A DNA stretch of 64,000 nucleotides from an uncultured Ruminiclostridium sp. (GTDB taxonomy: Bacteria; Bacillota; Clostridia; Oscillospirales; Ruminococcaceae): assembly GCA_934454635.1 (NCBI GenBank), contig CAKSFR010000003.1:1-64000 (forward strand). The letters run 5' to 3'. The notes under the pieces were generated by a model. The model was given only the letters and a program-made list of their open reading frames with translations. It ran no database searches and had not been told where the DNA came from. Shown piece by piece: positions 24,196 through 32,546 of this stretch. Position 1 is the stretch's first letter; each line of letters starts with the position of its first letter. A program made the position numbers and the translations under genes.

Positions 24196-25978
24196 AAAGA
24201 AAAGCTCCTTTGACATTGCGATAAAAACAATAAAATATTTCTTCCCCATTGTCTGGAAGGCACACAAGGGATTTTTCTTCTTTGGTGCATTGGGTGTAAT
24301 TGTGACTGCTCTTACTCCCTTTGTGGGCATTATGCTTTCTCCTATGATTATTGACGAGCTTATGGGCGAGCGTAATATTCAGAGGCTTGCTTTATATGCG
24401 GCGGCTGTTGTTCTGGCGGAAGCCTTCGGTATGTTTGCAACATCGCTTATAGGTATCGTGATTGAAAAATACGACGAAAAATATCAGAACCTTTTCAGCG
24501 AGCTTATGAGCAAGCGTGTTATGGAACTGGATTTTCAGCATACGGAGGATAAAAAGGCTCTTGACCAGATAAATCTTGCCCGTGAGGGTATGAGCTGGTA
24601 TTCGGGCGGTGTAGTAGGTATCTTTCAGCAGGTTTTTAACATTGCTGTAAACGTTGGAATAATTATGGGAGTTATGATTATTATTCTGACAAAAGCGCCT
24701 CTGCTGTTTTTGATTACGGCGGTACTTCTGGTAATCAACGCTCTGATACGAAGCAAGGAAAACAAGATAGATATTGAATTTTACAGCAGGCTTGCCAAGT
24801 CCAACCGTATTTTCGGTTATCTCGGATGGTCGCTGACGGATTTCAGATACGGCAAGGATATCCGTCTTTATGGTGCGGCTGATATGATGGCGAACAAGTG
24901 GGACGCTTACAACGTCAATCAGATAAACAAATGGAAATGGCAGGCTGACAAACACCTTCCTCTTAATATGCTGTCGGTTGCAGCAGGCGCGGCACGCGAT
25001 TTCGGCTCATATTTCTACCTTGGTATTTTAGCTATTCTCGGCAAAATTACGATAGGTGCTTTTACACAGCTTCTTGCGGCAAGTGCAACCTTCAACAGCA
25101 GTATGAACAATCTGATTTACAATGTGCAAGAAATAATCAAGCGTACAAATTATGCTTATGAATACATTAAGTTTATGGACTATCCTGCGGCTATTGAAAA
25201 GGGTGAACGTCACACACAAAACGCACCGCACACTATTGAATTTAGAAATGTAGGCTTTACATACCCTAATACGGATGTCAAGGTGCTTGAAAATGTAAAT
25301 ATCACCATAAAGCAGGGCGAGCATTTATCTGTAGTGGGACTTAACGGTGCAGGCAAAACCACATTCATAAAGCTTCTGTGCAGACTTTATGACCCGACAG
25401 AAGGCGAGATTCTTCTTGACGGGGTAAACATAAAGGAATATGACTACGCAGAATATATGTCATTATTTTCCCCCGTTTTTCAGGACTTCAAGCTGTTCAG
25501 CTTTACGATAAAAGAAAACATTGCACTGAATGAGGATTGTACCGATGAGGAGCTTAATAAGCTTATTGAGCAAGTCGGTTTGTTCGAAAAAATTGCTTCA
25601 TTGGAGAACGGTACTGCCACAAATTTATTCAAGACCTTTGACGAAAACGGAATTGAGCCTTCGGGCGGCGAACAGCAAAAAATTGCCATTGCAAGAGCGC
25701 TTTACAAGAAAGCTCCCGTGGTTATTTTAGACGAACCTACGGCGGCGCTTGACCCTGTAGCTGAGTATGATATTTATCGTCAGTTCGACACCCTTGTAGG
25801 CGGCAAAACCGCTATTTACATTTCTCACAGACTTTCAAGCTGTAAATTCTGCGACAGGATAGCTGTATTCTCGGAAGGCAGGATAAAAGAGTACGGCACG
25901 CATGATGAATTAGCTGTACAAAGCAGCGGCATTTATGCAGAAATGTTTGCGGCACAGGCACAGTATTATAGAGAATAA
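24179..25978 (+). CDS. ABC exporter subunit 2 (fused membrane and ATPase domains)
   Basis: 599 residues, a paralogue of the previous gene (both end in AQ-QYYRE). The membrane domain covers about 25-330, followed by an ATPase domain with Walker A GLNGAGKTT, signature EPSGGEQQ, Walker B VVILDEPTAALD and H-loop YISHRLSS. The signature has Pro in place of the usual Leu (PSGGE vs LSGGE), a mild departure that may make the two ATP sites unequal, as in heterodimeric exporters. I start at ATG 24179 behind GGGGGAAAAGG rather than at an earlier codon inside the upstream gene. A strong terminator closes the operon. Confidence 0.9.
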   Translation: MKKSAEKKSSFDIAIKTIKYFFPIVWKAHKGFFFFGALGVIVTALTPFVGIMLSPMIIDELMGERNIQRLALYAAAVVLAEAFGMFATSLIGIVIEKYDEKYQNLFSELMSKRVMELDFQHTEDKKALDQINLAREGMSWYSGGVVGIFQQVFNIAVNVGIIMGVMIIILTKAPLLFLITAVLLVINALIRSKENKIDIEFYSRLAKSNRIFGYLGWSLTDFRYGKDIRLYGAADMMANKWDAYNVNQINKWKWQADKHLPLNMLSVAAGAARDFGSYFYLGILAILGKITIGAFTQLLAASATFNSSMNNLIYNVQEIIKRTNYAYEYIKFMDYPAAIEKGERHTQNAPHTIEFRNVGFTYPNTDVKVLENVNITIKQGEHLSVVGLNGAGKTTFIKLLCRLYDPTEGEILLDGVNIKEYDYAEYMSLFSPVFQDFKLFSFTIKENIALNEDCTDEELNKLIEQVGLFEKIASLENGTATNLFKTFDENGIEPSGGEQQKIAIARALYKKAPVVILDEPTAALDPVAEYDIYRQFDTLVGGKTAIYISHRLSSCKFCDRIAVFSEGRIKEYGTHDELAVQSSGIYAEMFAAQAQYYRE

Positions 25979-25998
25979 AACAAAATCTATATATGGCA

Positions 25999-26044
25999 AA
26001 TAGCCGATGAATATGTGAAATCACAGTTCATCGGCTATTTTTGT
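25999..26044 (+). terminator. Terminator of the XRE-ABC operon
   Basis: A 13-bp stem AATAGCCGATGAA/TTCATCGGCTATT with a 15-nt loop is followed by TTTGT. Confidence 0.85.
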
Positions 26045-26137
26045 ATATGCTCCCTACTTAAAATCATATTTTTCACCCTTCCACTCAATTTCCGCTCAAT
26101 CCTCACACAATGCTTTTTCCGCACCAAAGGAGTATAC

Positions 26138-26350
26138 TTGAATTACGGCGAAACGCTATCGGACTTGCCGGCAGCGATAGCAAGTGCGCCGAATAAGTAT
26201 ATCGAAAGGACAATGTATTTGACAGATAAAAGATACGAACCGCTTTGCGAGCATAACGAAAAGGTCGGCAAAATCATCTTTATCGTAAGCTCCTTTGCGG
26301 ATAGTACAGCAGAAAAGAAGCCCGAACAAGCTCATTTTGCAGCTGCCTGA
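26138..26350 (+). pseudogene. Small ORF, possibly a transposon accessory (TnpW-like) relic
   Basis: 70 codons from TTG 26138, behind CAAAGGAG. It contains YEPLCEHNEKVGKIIFIVSS, which recalls the short TnpW-type proteins encoded in Clostridial transposons (memory, not searched). The last residues AHFAAA look out of frame: shifting one base near 26320 gives KLILQLPENKINEEKTEESA ending at the ATGA that opens another fragment starting MKELRNG. That fragment is broken by the 180-bp element at 26407. I therefore regard the pair as decayed. Confidence 0.35.
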
Positions 26351-26406
26351 AAACAAGATAAATGAAGAAAAAACGGAGGAATCAGCATGAAAGAATTAAG
26401 AAATGG

Positions 26407-26586
26407 TATAGGCAGCACCGCGCAATTAACGGCTAACGCCTTTGCCGCCCGCTTGCTTGCATATTTTCCGCCATCTTGCACGAAAACTCCTTAAAATACG
26501 CGAGTATTCCTGCGTCGTTTTCATACAATCTGGCGAAAAATCTGACTGCGCAATCAAACGACAATAATTGTGCGGTGTTACCTATA
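26407..26586. repeat. 180-bp inverted-repeat element (MITE-like)
   Basis: TIRs TATAGGCAGCACCGCGCAAT... (26407-26428) and its partner (26565-26586) match at 19 of 22 positions. The minus strand carries a 32-codon frame (26524 to 26426) starting MKTTQEYSRILRSFRARW. Gene-like elements of this kind occur in many gut Clostridia as I remember. It interrupts a reading frame that begins MKELRNG at 26386. Confidence 0.7.
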
Positions 26587-26646
26587 GGCATTCTTGACAA
26601 CAATATATGGACATGATGACGCGGCTTTTGGCGTTATTTTTGAAAA

Positions 26647-26688
26647 AATAAGACGATTGCATCGTAATTGCGGTGTAATCGTCTTATT
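26647..26688. terminator. Hairpin, possible bidirectional terminator
   Basis: A 12-bp stem AATAAGACGATT/AATCGTCTTATT encloses a second small stem. It lies between the relic region and the convergent end of the TetR gene. The T-run is weak, so termination is uncertain. Confidence 0.45.
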
Positions 26689-26744
26689 ACATTATAATGC
26701 TAAGTCGACGTTTTGCCCATTGGATAGAATTGGCATCGGTAAAA

Positions 26745-27320
26745 TTATTTGTCTTTGACAAGAAAGTTTCCTACGCCGTTTGTTACAAATGAAAAATAAA
26801 ATTCTCGGTCTTTTTCGCTGCCTCCTATTCGGTTTTCTGAAACCTCGACGGCGAAATTTACCGCCGATTCAAACATAAACAGCCACACGACGTTGTTTTT
26901 AAGCGCCGAGCAGCCGCTTTTTTCAATATATTCCGCCAGAACCGCAACGCTTCCTTTCTGCCTGTCGCGGGTTTCAACCGTGTAAAGCGAGGAGTAACGA
27001 AAGCTTCGCAGATATCGAGCGTAATCGGGACGGCTGACAAGAAAATCAAAGCACGCCGCCCAAAGGCTGTGAACGCCATCCCTGAGAGGCATTGACAGGG
27101 CGGGAACTTCTCCGAGAGCTTCGTTCAGTTTTCTGTGTATATAGAAAAAGCTTTGCGTAAGCAAATCGCTCTTGTTCTCAAAATAATTGAAAAGATAGCC
27201 GTCGCTTATGCCGCATTCCGCAGCGATTTTGCGGGTGGAAAGGTTTTCTATTCCTTCCGCCGCGCCGACTCTTATGGTTGCCTCGATTATTTTTTCGGGC
27301 GTAGTTGTTTTTTGTCGCAT
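26745..27320 (-). CDS. TetR/AcrR family transcriptional regulator
   Basis: 191 residues. The N-terminal helix-turn-helix is typical (KIIEATIRVGAAEGIENLST then RKIAAECGISDGYLFNYFENK, residues 10-50). The remainder is an all-helical ligand domain with no close resemblance I can name. I start at ATG 27320 because GAGAGGAATAAGT precedes it; the longer open frame crosses its own promoter. It is divergent from the MATE gene with interleaved promoters, so it most likely represses that transporter and itself until a ligand binds. The ligand is unknown. Confidence 0.88.
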   Translation of the reverse strand: MRQKTTTPEKIIEATIRVGAAEGIENLSTRKIAAECGISDGYLFNYFENKSDLLTQSFFYIHRKLNEALGEVPALSMPLRDGVHSLWAACFDFLVSRPDYARYLRSFRYSSLYTVETRDRQKGSVAVLAEYIEKSGCSALKNNVVWLFMFESAVNFAVEVSENRIGGSEKDREFYFSFVTNGVGNFLVKDK

Positions 27321-27353
27321 ACTTATTCCTCTCTGTGATCTCTGTACTGTCAT

Positions 27354-27382
27354 ATTATACACAAAAAACGTACTTATGTCAA
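27354..27382 (-). promoter_or_regulatory. Promoter of the TetR gene
   Basis: On the minus strand TTGACA (27377-27382), a 17-bp spacer ending TG-TG, and TATAAT (27354-27359). It is divergent from the MATE promoter, and the two -35 boxes are only 26 bp apart, so a repressor here could block both. Confidence 0.75.
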
Positions 27383-27408
27383 CTTCGGGAAAAATTGCAG
27401 TAAAACTC

Positions 27409-27437
27409 TTGAAAAAAATTGCCGAATGTAGTATTAT
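27409..27437 (+). promoter_or_regulatory. Promoter of the MATE gene
   Basis: TTGAAA (27409-27414), a 17-bp spacer, and TATTAT (27432-27437). AAAGGAGGCG follows in the leader at 27451-27460. Confidence 0.7.
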
Positions 27438-27472
27438 TAAAATGGTATGCAAAGGAGGCGCCTACTGTAAAA

Positions 27473-28849
27473 ATGGCACAAAAAAAATATGAAATAGATA
27501 TGTGCAGCGGAAGTATTCTTCCGAAATTGCTTAAATTCTCGCTGCCGCTCATGCTTTCGAGCGTTTTACAGCTTCTTTTTAACGCGGCTGATATAATCGT
27601 AGTCGGAAATTTCGCGAGCGAACATTCTCTTGCCGCCGTGGGTTCGACAACCGCGCTGATAAACTTAATCACGAACCTTTTTCTCGGACTTTCGACAAGC
27701 TCTAACGTTCTTTCTGCGAATTATATGGGCGCGGGCGATGACGACCGCGTAAGCAAAACGGTACATACGTCGCTGCTTATAAGCGTTATAAGCGGACTTA
27801 TCCTCACCGTTATCGGCGTCGCGTTCACCGAACAAATGCTGATATGGATGCAGACGCCGGAAGAAGTTCTCGATTTGTCTGCGGTTTACCTGCGGATATA
27901 TTTCGGCGGAATGGTCGCAATGATGATATACAACTTCGGAAGCGCGCTGCTGCGCTCAAAGGGCGACACGAAGCGCCCTCTGTACTACCTCGCGCTTTCG
28001 GGGGTCATCAATATCATTCTCAACCTCGTTTTTGTTATCTGTTTTAATATGGACGTTGCGGGCGTAGGACTTGCTACGGTTATTTCGCAGTGCGTTTCGG
28101 CATTTCTTGTCGTACGCTGTCTGTATAAGGAAACCGACGCGTTTCATTTTGATTTCCGCAAGCTGAAAATAGATAAAAAAATAATGAGCAAGATTTTCAG
28201 CATAGGTATCCCGGCGGGATTTCAGGGCGTGGTTTTCTCGCTTTCTAACGTTGTTATCCAGTCCTCGGTAAACAGCTTCGGTCCGGTTGTTATGGCGGGC
28301 AGCGCCGCTGCGGCAAGCATAGAGGGCTTCGTATGGGTTTCTATGAACTCCTTTTCACAAGGCGCGCTGACTTTTACCAGCCAGAATATCGGCGCGGGAA
28401 AATACAGCCGAATAAATAAAATTGCGCTTATAGCCTGCTCATGCGCGGCGGTCGCGGGGCTTGTTCTTGGAAATCTGGCATACCTTTTCGGAACATTTCT
28501 CCTCGGGATCTACGATCCGCGTCCCGAAATAATCGAGCCGGGACTTATCCGAATGGGGCTTGTTTGCGTGCTTTATTTCACCTGCGGGCTTATGGACTGC
28601 ATTGTCGGTTCAATACGCGGCATGGGCTATGCCGTTACTCCGACTATCGTGTCGCTGCTCGGAGCGTGCGGACTTCGCATACTCTGGATATTCACGATAT
28701 TTCAGATTCCCGAATATCACACGGAATTTATGCTTTTCGTTTCATATCCCGTTTCGTGGACGATAACTTTTCTTGTACATTTTATCTGCTATATCTTCAT
28801 GCGGCGCAAATTCCCGAAGCAGGACGCGCCAGCGCAGAATGAGGCTTGA
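27473..28849 (+). CDS. MATE family multidrug/sodium antiporter
   Basis: 458 residues with about twelve hydrophobic helices in two homologous halves. It exports organic cations in exchange for Na+ or H+. Family motifs: LPLMLSSVLQLLFNAADIIVVG near the start and ALLRSKGDTKRP in the first half; GSIRGMGYAVTPT is the equivalent in the second half. I start at ATG 27473; the AGGAGG at 27453 is 14 bases away, longer than usual. The regulator is the divergent TetR gene. A degenerate cloverleaf repeat begins within four bases of its stop. Confidence 0.92.
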   Translation: MAQKKYEIDMCSGSILPKLLKFSLPLMLSSVLQLLFNAADIIVVGNFASEHSLAAVGSTTALINLITNLFLGLSTSSNVLSANYMGAGDDDRVSKTVHTSLLISVISGLILTVIGVAFTEQMLIWMQTPEEVLDLSAVYLRIYFGGMVAMMIYNFGSALLRSKGDTKRPLYYLALSGVINIILNLVFVICFNMDVAGVGLATVISQCVSAFLVVRCLYKETDAFHFDFRKLKIDKKIMSKIFSIGIPAGFQGVVFSLSNVVIQSSVNSFGPVVMAGSAAAASIEGFVWVSMNSFSQGALTFTSQNIGAGKYSRINKIALIACSCAAVAGLVLGNLAYLFGTFLLGIYDPRPEIIEPGLIRMGLVCVLYFTCGLMDCIVGSIRGMGYAVTPTIVSLLGACGLRILWIFTIFQIPEYHTEFMLFVSYPVSWTITFLVHFICYIFMRRKFPKQDAPAQNEA

Positions 28850-28852
28850 CGG

Positions 28853-28941
28853 GCGGCACGGCAGGGTCGGGCGGAGCCTGAGCCTGCGGGCGGGCGGCGA
28901 AGCCGACCGGCGAGCGGACGCGGAGCGTCCGCGTGTGCCGC
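28853..28941. repeat. Cloverleaf repeat, copy 5 (degenerate)
   Basis: Outer stem GCGGCAC (28853-28859)/GTGCCGC (28935-28941). Arm 1 is GCAGG-GT-CGGGC/GCCTG-AG-CCTGC with one internal loop. Arm 2 is CGGGCGGC/GCCGACCG with one mismatch (loop GAA). Arm 3 is GCGGACGC/GCGTCCGC (loop GGA, 28914-28932). It is less regular than the other copies but has the same four-stem order. It fills most of the gap between the MATE gene and glgB. Confidence 0.7.
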
Positions 28942-29040
28942 GAATCGTGCTGAGGGACGCGCCGTCAGCGAAAGTGCGGGAGAAGCGGAAAGCTTTATAA
29001 AGGAGCCGAGGGCGCAGCAACTATGAAAGGATTGACTGAC

Positions 29041-30810
29041 ATGATGGACTTTACAAGCTTCTATGCGGGGGGCAGCTTCGAGGCTTACGAATACCTCGGC
29101 GCGCATCTCGGTAAGAACGGCACTACGTTTCGCACCTACGCGCCGAACGCCGTAAAGGTTTTCGTTATCGGCGAGTGGAACGGCTGGGAAGAAACGCAGG
29201 AAATGCTGCCCGTTATCGACGGCAATTTCTATGAGCTGACTTGTCGCGAGGCGAAAGAGGGAATGCTGTACAAATACCGCATTTACCGTTACGACGGAAA
29301 ATATATCGACCACTGCGATCCGTACGGCTACGGAATGGAGCTGCGACCGCACAATGCGTCGTATATCCGCGATCTCGGGAAATATAAATTCGGCGATAAG
29401 AAATGGCTCAAAAACCGCGGAAATATTGCCGAAAAGCCGATGAACATTTACGAGCTGCACCTCGGTTCATGGCGGAAAAAGGATAAAAAAAGTGAAACAG
29501 GCTGGTTTACATACGAGGAAATAGCCGTTCCGCTCGCTTCGTACCTGACTGAAATGGGGTATAATTACGTTGAATTTATGCCTGTCTGCGAACACCCGTC
29601 GGATCAGTCGTGGGGCTATCAGAATACGGGGTATTTCAGCCCTACGTCAAGGTACGGAACGGCTGAGCAGCTCATGTATCTGATCGACACGCTCCATAAA
29701 AGCGGAATAGGCGTAATTCTCGACTGGGTTCCCGTGCATTTTGCCGTGGACAATTACGCGCTTGCCGATTATGACGGGACTCCTCTTTATGAATACAGCT
29801 CCCCCGACATTGCGATAAGCGAGTGGGGAAGCTGCAATTTCGACCACAAAAAGGGCGAGGTAAAAAGCTTTTTGCAGTCGTCCGCGAAATTCTGGCTGAA
29901 AGAATTTCATTTCGACGGACTTCGGCTTGACGCGATAAGCCGAATGATATACTGGATGGGCGACGAAAAGCGCGGAGTGAACCAGAGCGCGGTCGATTTT
30001 CTTAAAGGTCTGAATTACCGCCTGCGCGATATGTTCCCCGACTGCATACTTATTGCCGAGGATTCGACCCAGTACGCGAAAATAACCGTCCCCGTAAACA
30101 GCGGCGGACTTGGTTTTGATTTTAAGTGGGATATGGGCTGGATGCACGATACGCTTGAATTTTTTCAGAAGCCCGTTTCCGAGCGCCGAGGCTGCTATCA
30201 CAAGCTGACATTCTCCATGATGTATTATTACAGCGACCGTTTTCTGCTTCCGCTCTCGCACGATGAAACCGTTCACGGAAAAGCAACGATTTTGCAGAAA
30301 ATGAACGGCGAATATCCCGAAAAATTCCCACAGGTGCGTGCTTTTTATATGTACATGATGGCGCACCCCGGAAAAAAGCTGAACTTTATGGGCAACGAGT
30401 TCGGTCATCTGCGCGAGTGGGACGAGCGGGAGGAACAGGACTGGTTTCTGCTGAAATACCCGATACACGACGCTTTTCTGCACTTTATGCGCGACTTGAA
30501 CAAGCTTTATCTGAAATACCCCGCGTTCTGGGCGAGGGATTATCGCGAGGACGGCTTCCGCTGGATGGAGTGCAACCGCACGAACGATTTGGTTTATGCC
30601 TTTATCCGCAGCGACGGCGAACGGGAGATTCTTGCTGTATTTAATCTTTCCGACTGTGAGCAGACATATCGCCTGCCAAGACCTGCGGAACTGCTTCTTT
30701 CTTCCGAAAATGATATTTACAGCGGCTCGGAACATGAACCGGAAAAGCAGCCTGCCGCAGACTTTGTGAGGCTTCCGAGATTTTCCGCGAAATATTACTT
30801 GCTTGATTAA
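29041..30810 (+). CDS. glgB: 1,4-alpha-glucan branching enzyme
   Basis: 589 residues from the preferred start. It cuts alpha-1,4 chains and re-attaches them by alpha-1,6 bonds in glycogen synthesis. The order is a CBM48-type N-terminal domain (GEWNGW), then a GH13 barrel with DWVPVHF, nucleophile FDGLRLDAI (D297), acid/base AEDST (E340), transition-state stabiliser SHDETVHGK (D408), then a C-terminal beta domain. AAAGGA at 29026 fits the ATG at 29041; an upstream ATG at 29023 has only a distant AAAGGAG. It is shorter than E. coli GlgB (about 730), as in many Clostridia. It is alone here; other glycogen genes are at 53 kb. Confidence 0.93.
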   Translation: MMDFTSFYAGGSFEAYEYLGAHLGKNGTTFRTYAPNAVKVFVIGEWNGWEETQEMLPVIDGNFYELTCREAKEGMLYKYRIYRYDGKYIDHCDPYGYGMELRPHNASYIRDLGKYKFGDKKWLKNRGNIAEKPMNIYELHLGSWRKKDKKSETGWFTYEEIAVPLASYLTEMGYNYVEFMPVCEHPSDQSWGYQNTGYFSPTSRYGTAEQLMYLIDTLHKSGIGVILDWVPVHFAVDNYALADYDGTPLYEYSSPDIAISEWGSCNFDHKKGEVKSFLQSSAKFWLKEFHFDGLRLDAISRMIYWMGDEKRGVNQSAVDFLKGLNYRLRDMFPDCILIAEDSTQYAKITVPVNSGGLGFDFKWDMGWMHDTLEFFQKPVSERRGCYHKLTFSMMYYYSDRFLLPLSHDETVHGKATILQKMNGEYPEKFPQVRAFYMYMMAHPGKKLNFMGNEFGHLREWDEREEQDWFLLKYPIHDAFLHFMRDLNKLYLKYPAFWARDYREDGFRWMECNRTNDLVYAFIRSDGEREILAVFNLSDCEQTYRLPRPAELLLSSENDIYSGSEHEPEKQPAADFVRLPRFSAKYYLLD

Positions 30811-30885
30811 TACTAATCGCCAATAAAACTACAGACAAAAAATCTTCGTATAACCCTATACTCGATTTTTTGTATAGTTTAATTA
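30809..30885 (+). repeat. AT-rich short repeat, family B, copy 2
   Basis: TAATACTAATCGCCAATAAA, CTACAGACAAAAAATCTTCG, and TTTTTGTATAGTTT. It matches 16683-16770 closely. It starts at the last base of the glgB stop codon (TAA 30808-30810). Confidence 0.6.
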
Positions 30886-30967
30886 TTTTGCTGAAAAATT
30901 CAGCGGCACTCCGAAACGATTATCATTACCAAGTATCACGGGTCGTTTGGCTTGATAAAATCGGACA

Positions 30968-32452
30968 TTATTTTTCGTCCGAATATTCGATTTTCAGTTT
31001 GCTGAACTCGGCACGGTTGTTCCCGACCGCATAAAGTCCGAGAATAACTCCGGTAAAGCCGCCGCATACCTCGCTTGAAAGGAATTTCGTCTGTCCGCCG
31101 CCGAGAGGAAGCTCCTTTCCGTCCGCTCTGACATAAAAGCTGTAGTAAAAATTATTTGCCTTTATTACAAGCTCCGCTTTATCGGAAGAAAGCGCGATTG
31201 GCTCGTTTTCGTGGTGAATATCGCCGATATTCAGCCGCAGCAGCGCTTCATATCCCGAACCGTTTTTTCTGACGGCAATGTCGTAATGTTCGCCCTCGTC
31301 CATGTAGACGCTTACGCCGCCCTCGCCGCTGTCAACAGCAGCGTTTACCGAAAGCTCAAAGCAGAAATCCCGCTGGCGGAGTCCGATAAACGTGGGCGAA
31401 TCCGCTTCGTTAAGCGTCACGTCTGTTCCGTGAAGGATCGCGCCGCTTTCACTCAGCTCATAGTTCTCCTCGTGAGGGTGCCGCAAATAGCACCAGTCAA
31501 TGCCGAAATCGGTATTTTCAAAGGTGTACAGCCGCTTTTCCTGCTGTGTGAAATCGCCCGAAATCTCATATTCAGCGTCGGTCGTTCCGTCGTTTCCCGC
31601 TGTGAACCAGCCGTCCCCTCCGAACCGCACCGGCGTGAGGAAAACCTCGCGTCCGAGGTGGTGAAACGTCTGCCACATATGTATCTGGCGAAATCCGAGC
31701 GTAAGAATATGCCAATCGCCGTTTTTGTCGCAGATAAGGTCGCCGTGACCGATACCCTGAATGACAAAAGGCGCTTTGTTGCGGTTGGTGAGCACGGGAT
31801 TCGCAGGATTGCCCGAAAAAGGTCCACAGATGCTCTCTCCGCGCGCGCAGGTCACCATGTGACCGTACTCCGTGCCGCCCTCCGCCGCCATGAGATAGTA
31901 ATACTTTCCGATTCTGTAAAGGTGCGGGCTTTCGAGATAACGTCCGCCCGAACCTTGCCAGATCGTCGTACTCGGCGAAAGCTTTTCGCCCGTTTCAATG
32001 TTTATTTCACATTGAACAACCCCGGGGATACCGCGCTCGTCCGCGCCGTTGCTCATAAAATAAGCGCGTCCGTCCTCAAAATAAAGCGACGGGTCGATTC
32101 CGCCCTGATCGACCTCGATAGGCTCAGACCATTCACCGTAGATGTCGTCGGTGTAAACGTAAAAATTTCGGTGGGTCGTGTCGTTCGTGGTCACCATGTA
32201 GAATCTGCCGTTGTTATATCGTATGGTCGGCGCGAAAACGCCGCCGGAGCTGTTGATTTTTTCAAGCATGACCTGACTTTTCCGAGTCAGGACGTGCCCT
32301 ATCTGCCGCCAGTTCACAAGGTCGTCGCTTTCAAAAAGCGGAACGCCCGGGAAGTACTGGAACGAGCTTGTGACGAGGTAATATTTCCCGTTGGCAAAGC
32401 ATACGCTCGGGTCGGGATAAAAGCCTTTTATAACAGGATTTGTGTACTTCAT
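30968..32452 (-). CDS. Glycoside hydrolase family 43 (beta-xylosidase / arabinofuranosidase type)
   Basis: 494 residues with no signal peptide, so probably cytosolic, acting on imported xylo- or arabino-oligosaccharides. The five-bladed propeller starts YTNPVIKGFYPDPSVCFANG, with the base Asp in YPDPS (D14) and further acidic residues in GGIDPSLYF and YLESPHLYR. From about residue 315 a concanavalin-like C-terminal domain follows (FENTDFGIDWCYLRHP...). This GH43 plus beta-sandwich plan fits xylosidases such as subfamilies 11/12. It follows the MFS transporter gene on the same strand by 94 bp, so transport and cleavage may be joined. Confidence 0.88.
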   Translation of the reverse strand: MKYTNPVIKGFYPDPSVCFANGKYYLVTSSFQYFPGVPLFESDDLVNWRQIGHVLTRKSQVMLEKINSSGGVFAPTIRYNNGRFYMVTTNDTTHRNFYVYTDDIYGEWSEPIEVDQGGIDPSLYFEDGRAYFMSNGADERGIPGVVQCEINIETGEKLSPSTTIWQGSGGRYLESPHLYRIGKYYYLMAAEGGTEYGHMVTCARGESICGPFSGNPANPVLTNRNKAPFVIQGIGHGDLICDKNGDWHILTLGFRQIHMWQTFHHLGREVFLTPVRFGGDGWFTAGNDGTTDAEYEISGDFTQQEKRLYTFENTDFGIDWCYLRHPHEENYELSESGAILHGTDVTLNEADSPTFIGLRQRDFCFELSVNAAVDSGEGGVSVYMDEGEHYDIAVRKNGSGYEALLRLNIGDIHHENEPIALSSDKAELVIKANNFYYSFYVRADGKELPLGGGQTKFLSSEVCGGFTGVILGLYAVGNNRAEFSKLKIEYSDEK

Positions 32453-32546
32453 TACGATTTCCTTTCGGACTTTTTTCTTTTATTTTAATTTATTTCAGCT
32501 CGGTAGGCAAGCACAAAAACGCCATTTTCTCGCACTATATGGGCAA

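Noticed and set aside
31211..32488. 425-codon plus-strand frame opposite the GH43 gene
   Set aside because: An antisense shadow: the minus strand encodes a clear GH43 protein with conserved motifs.
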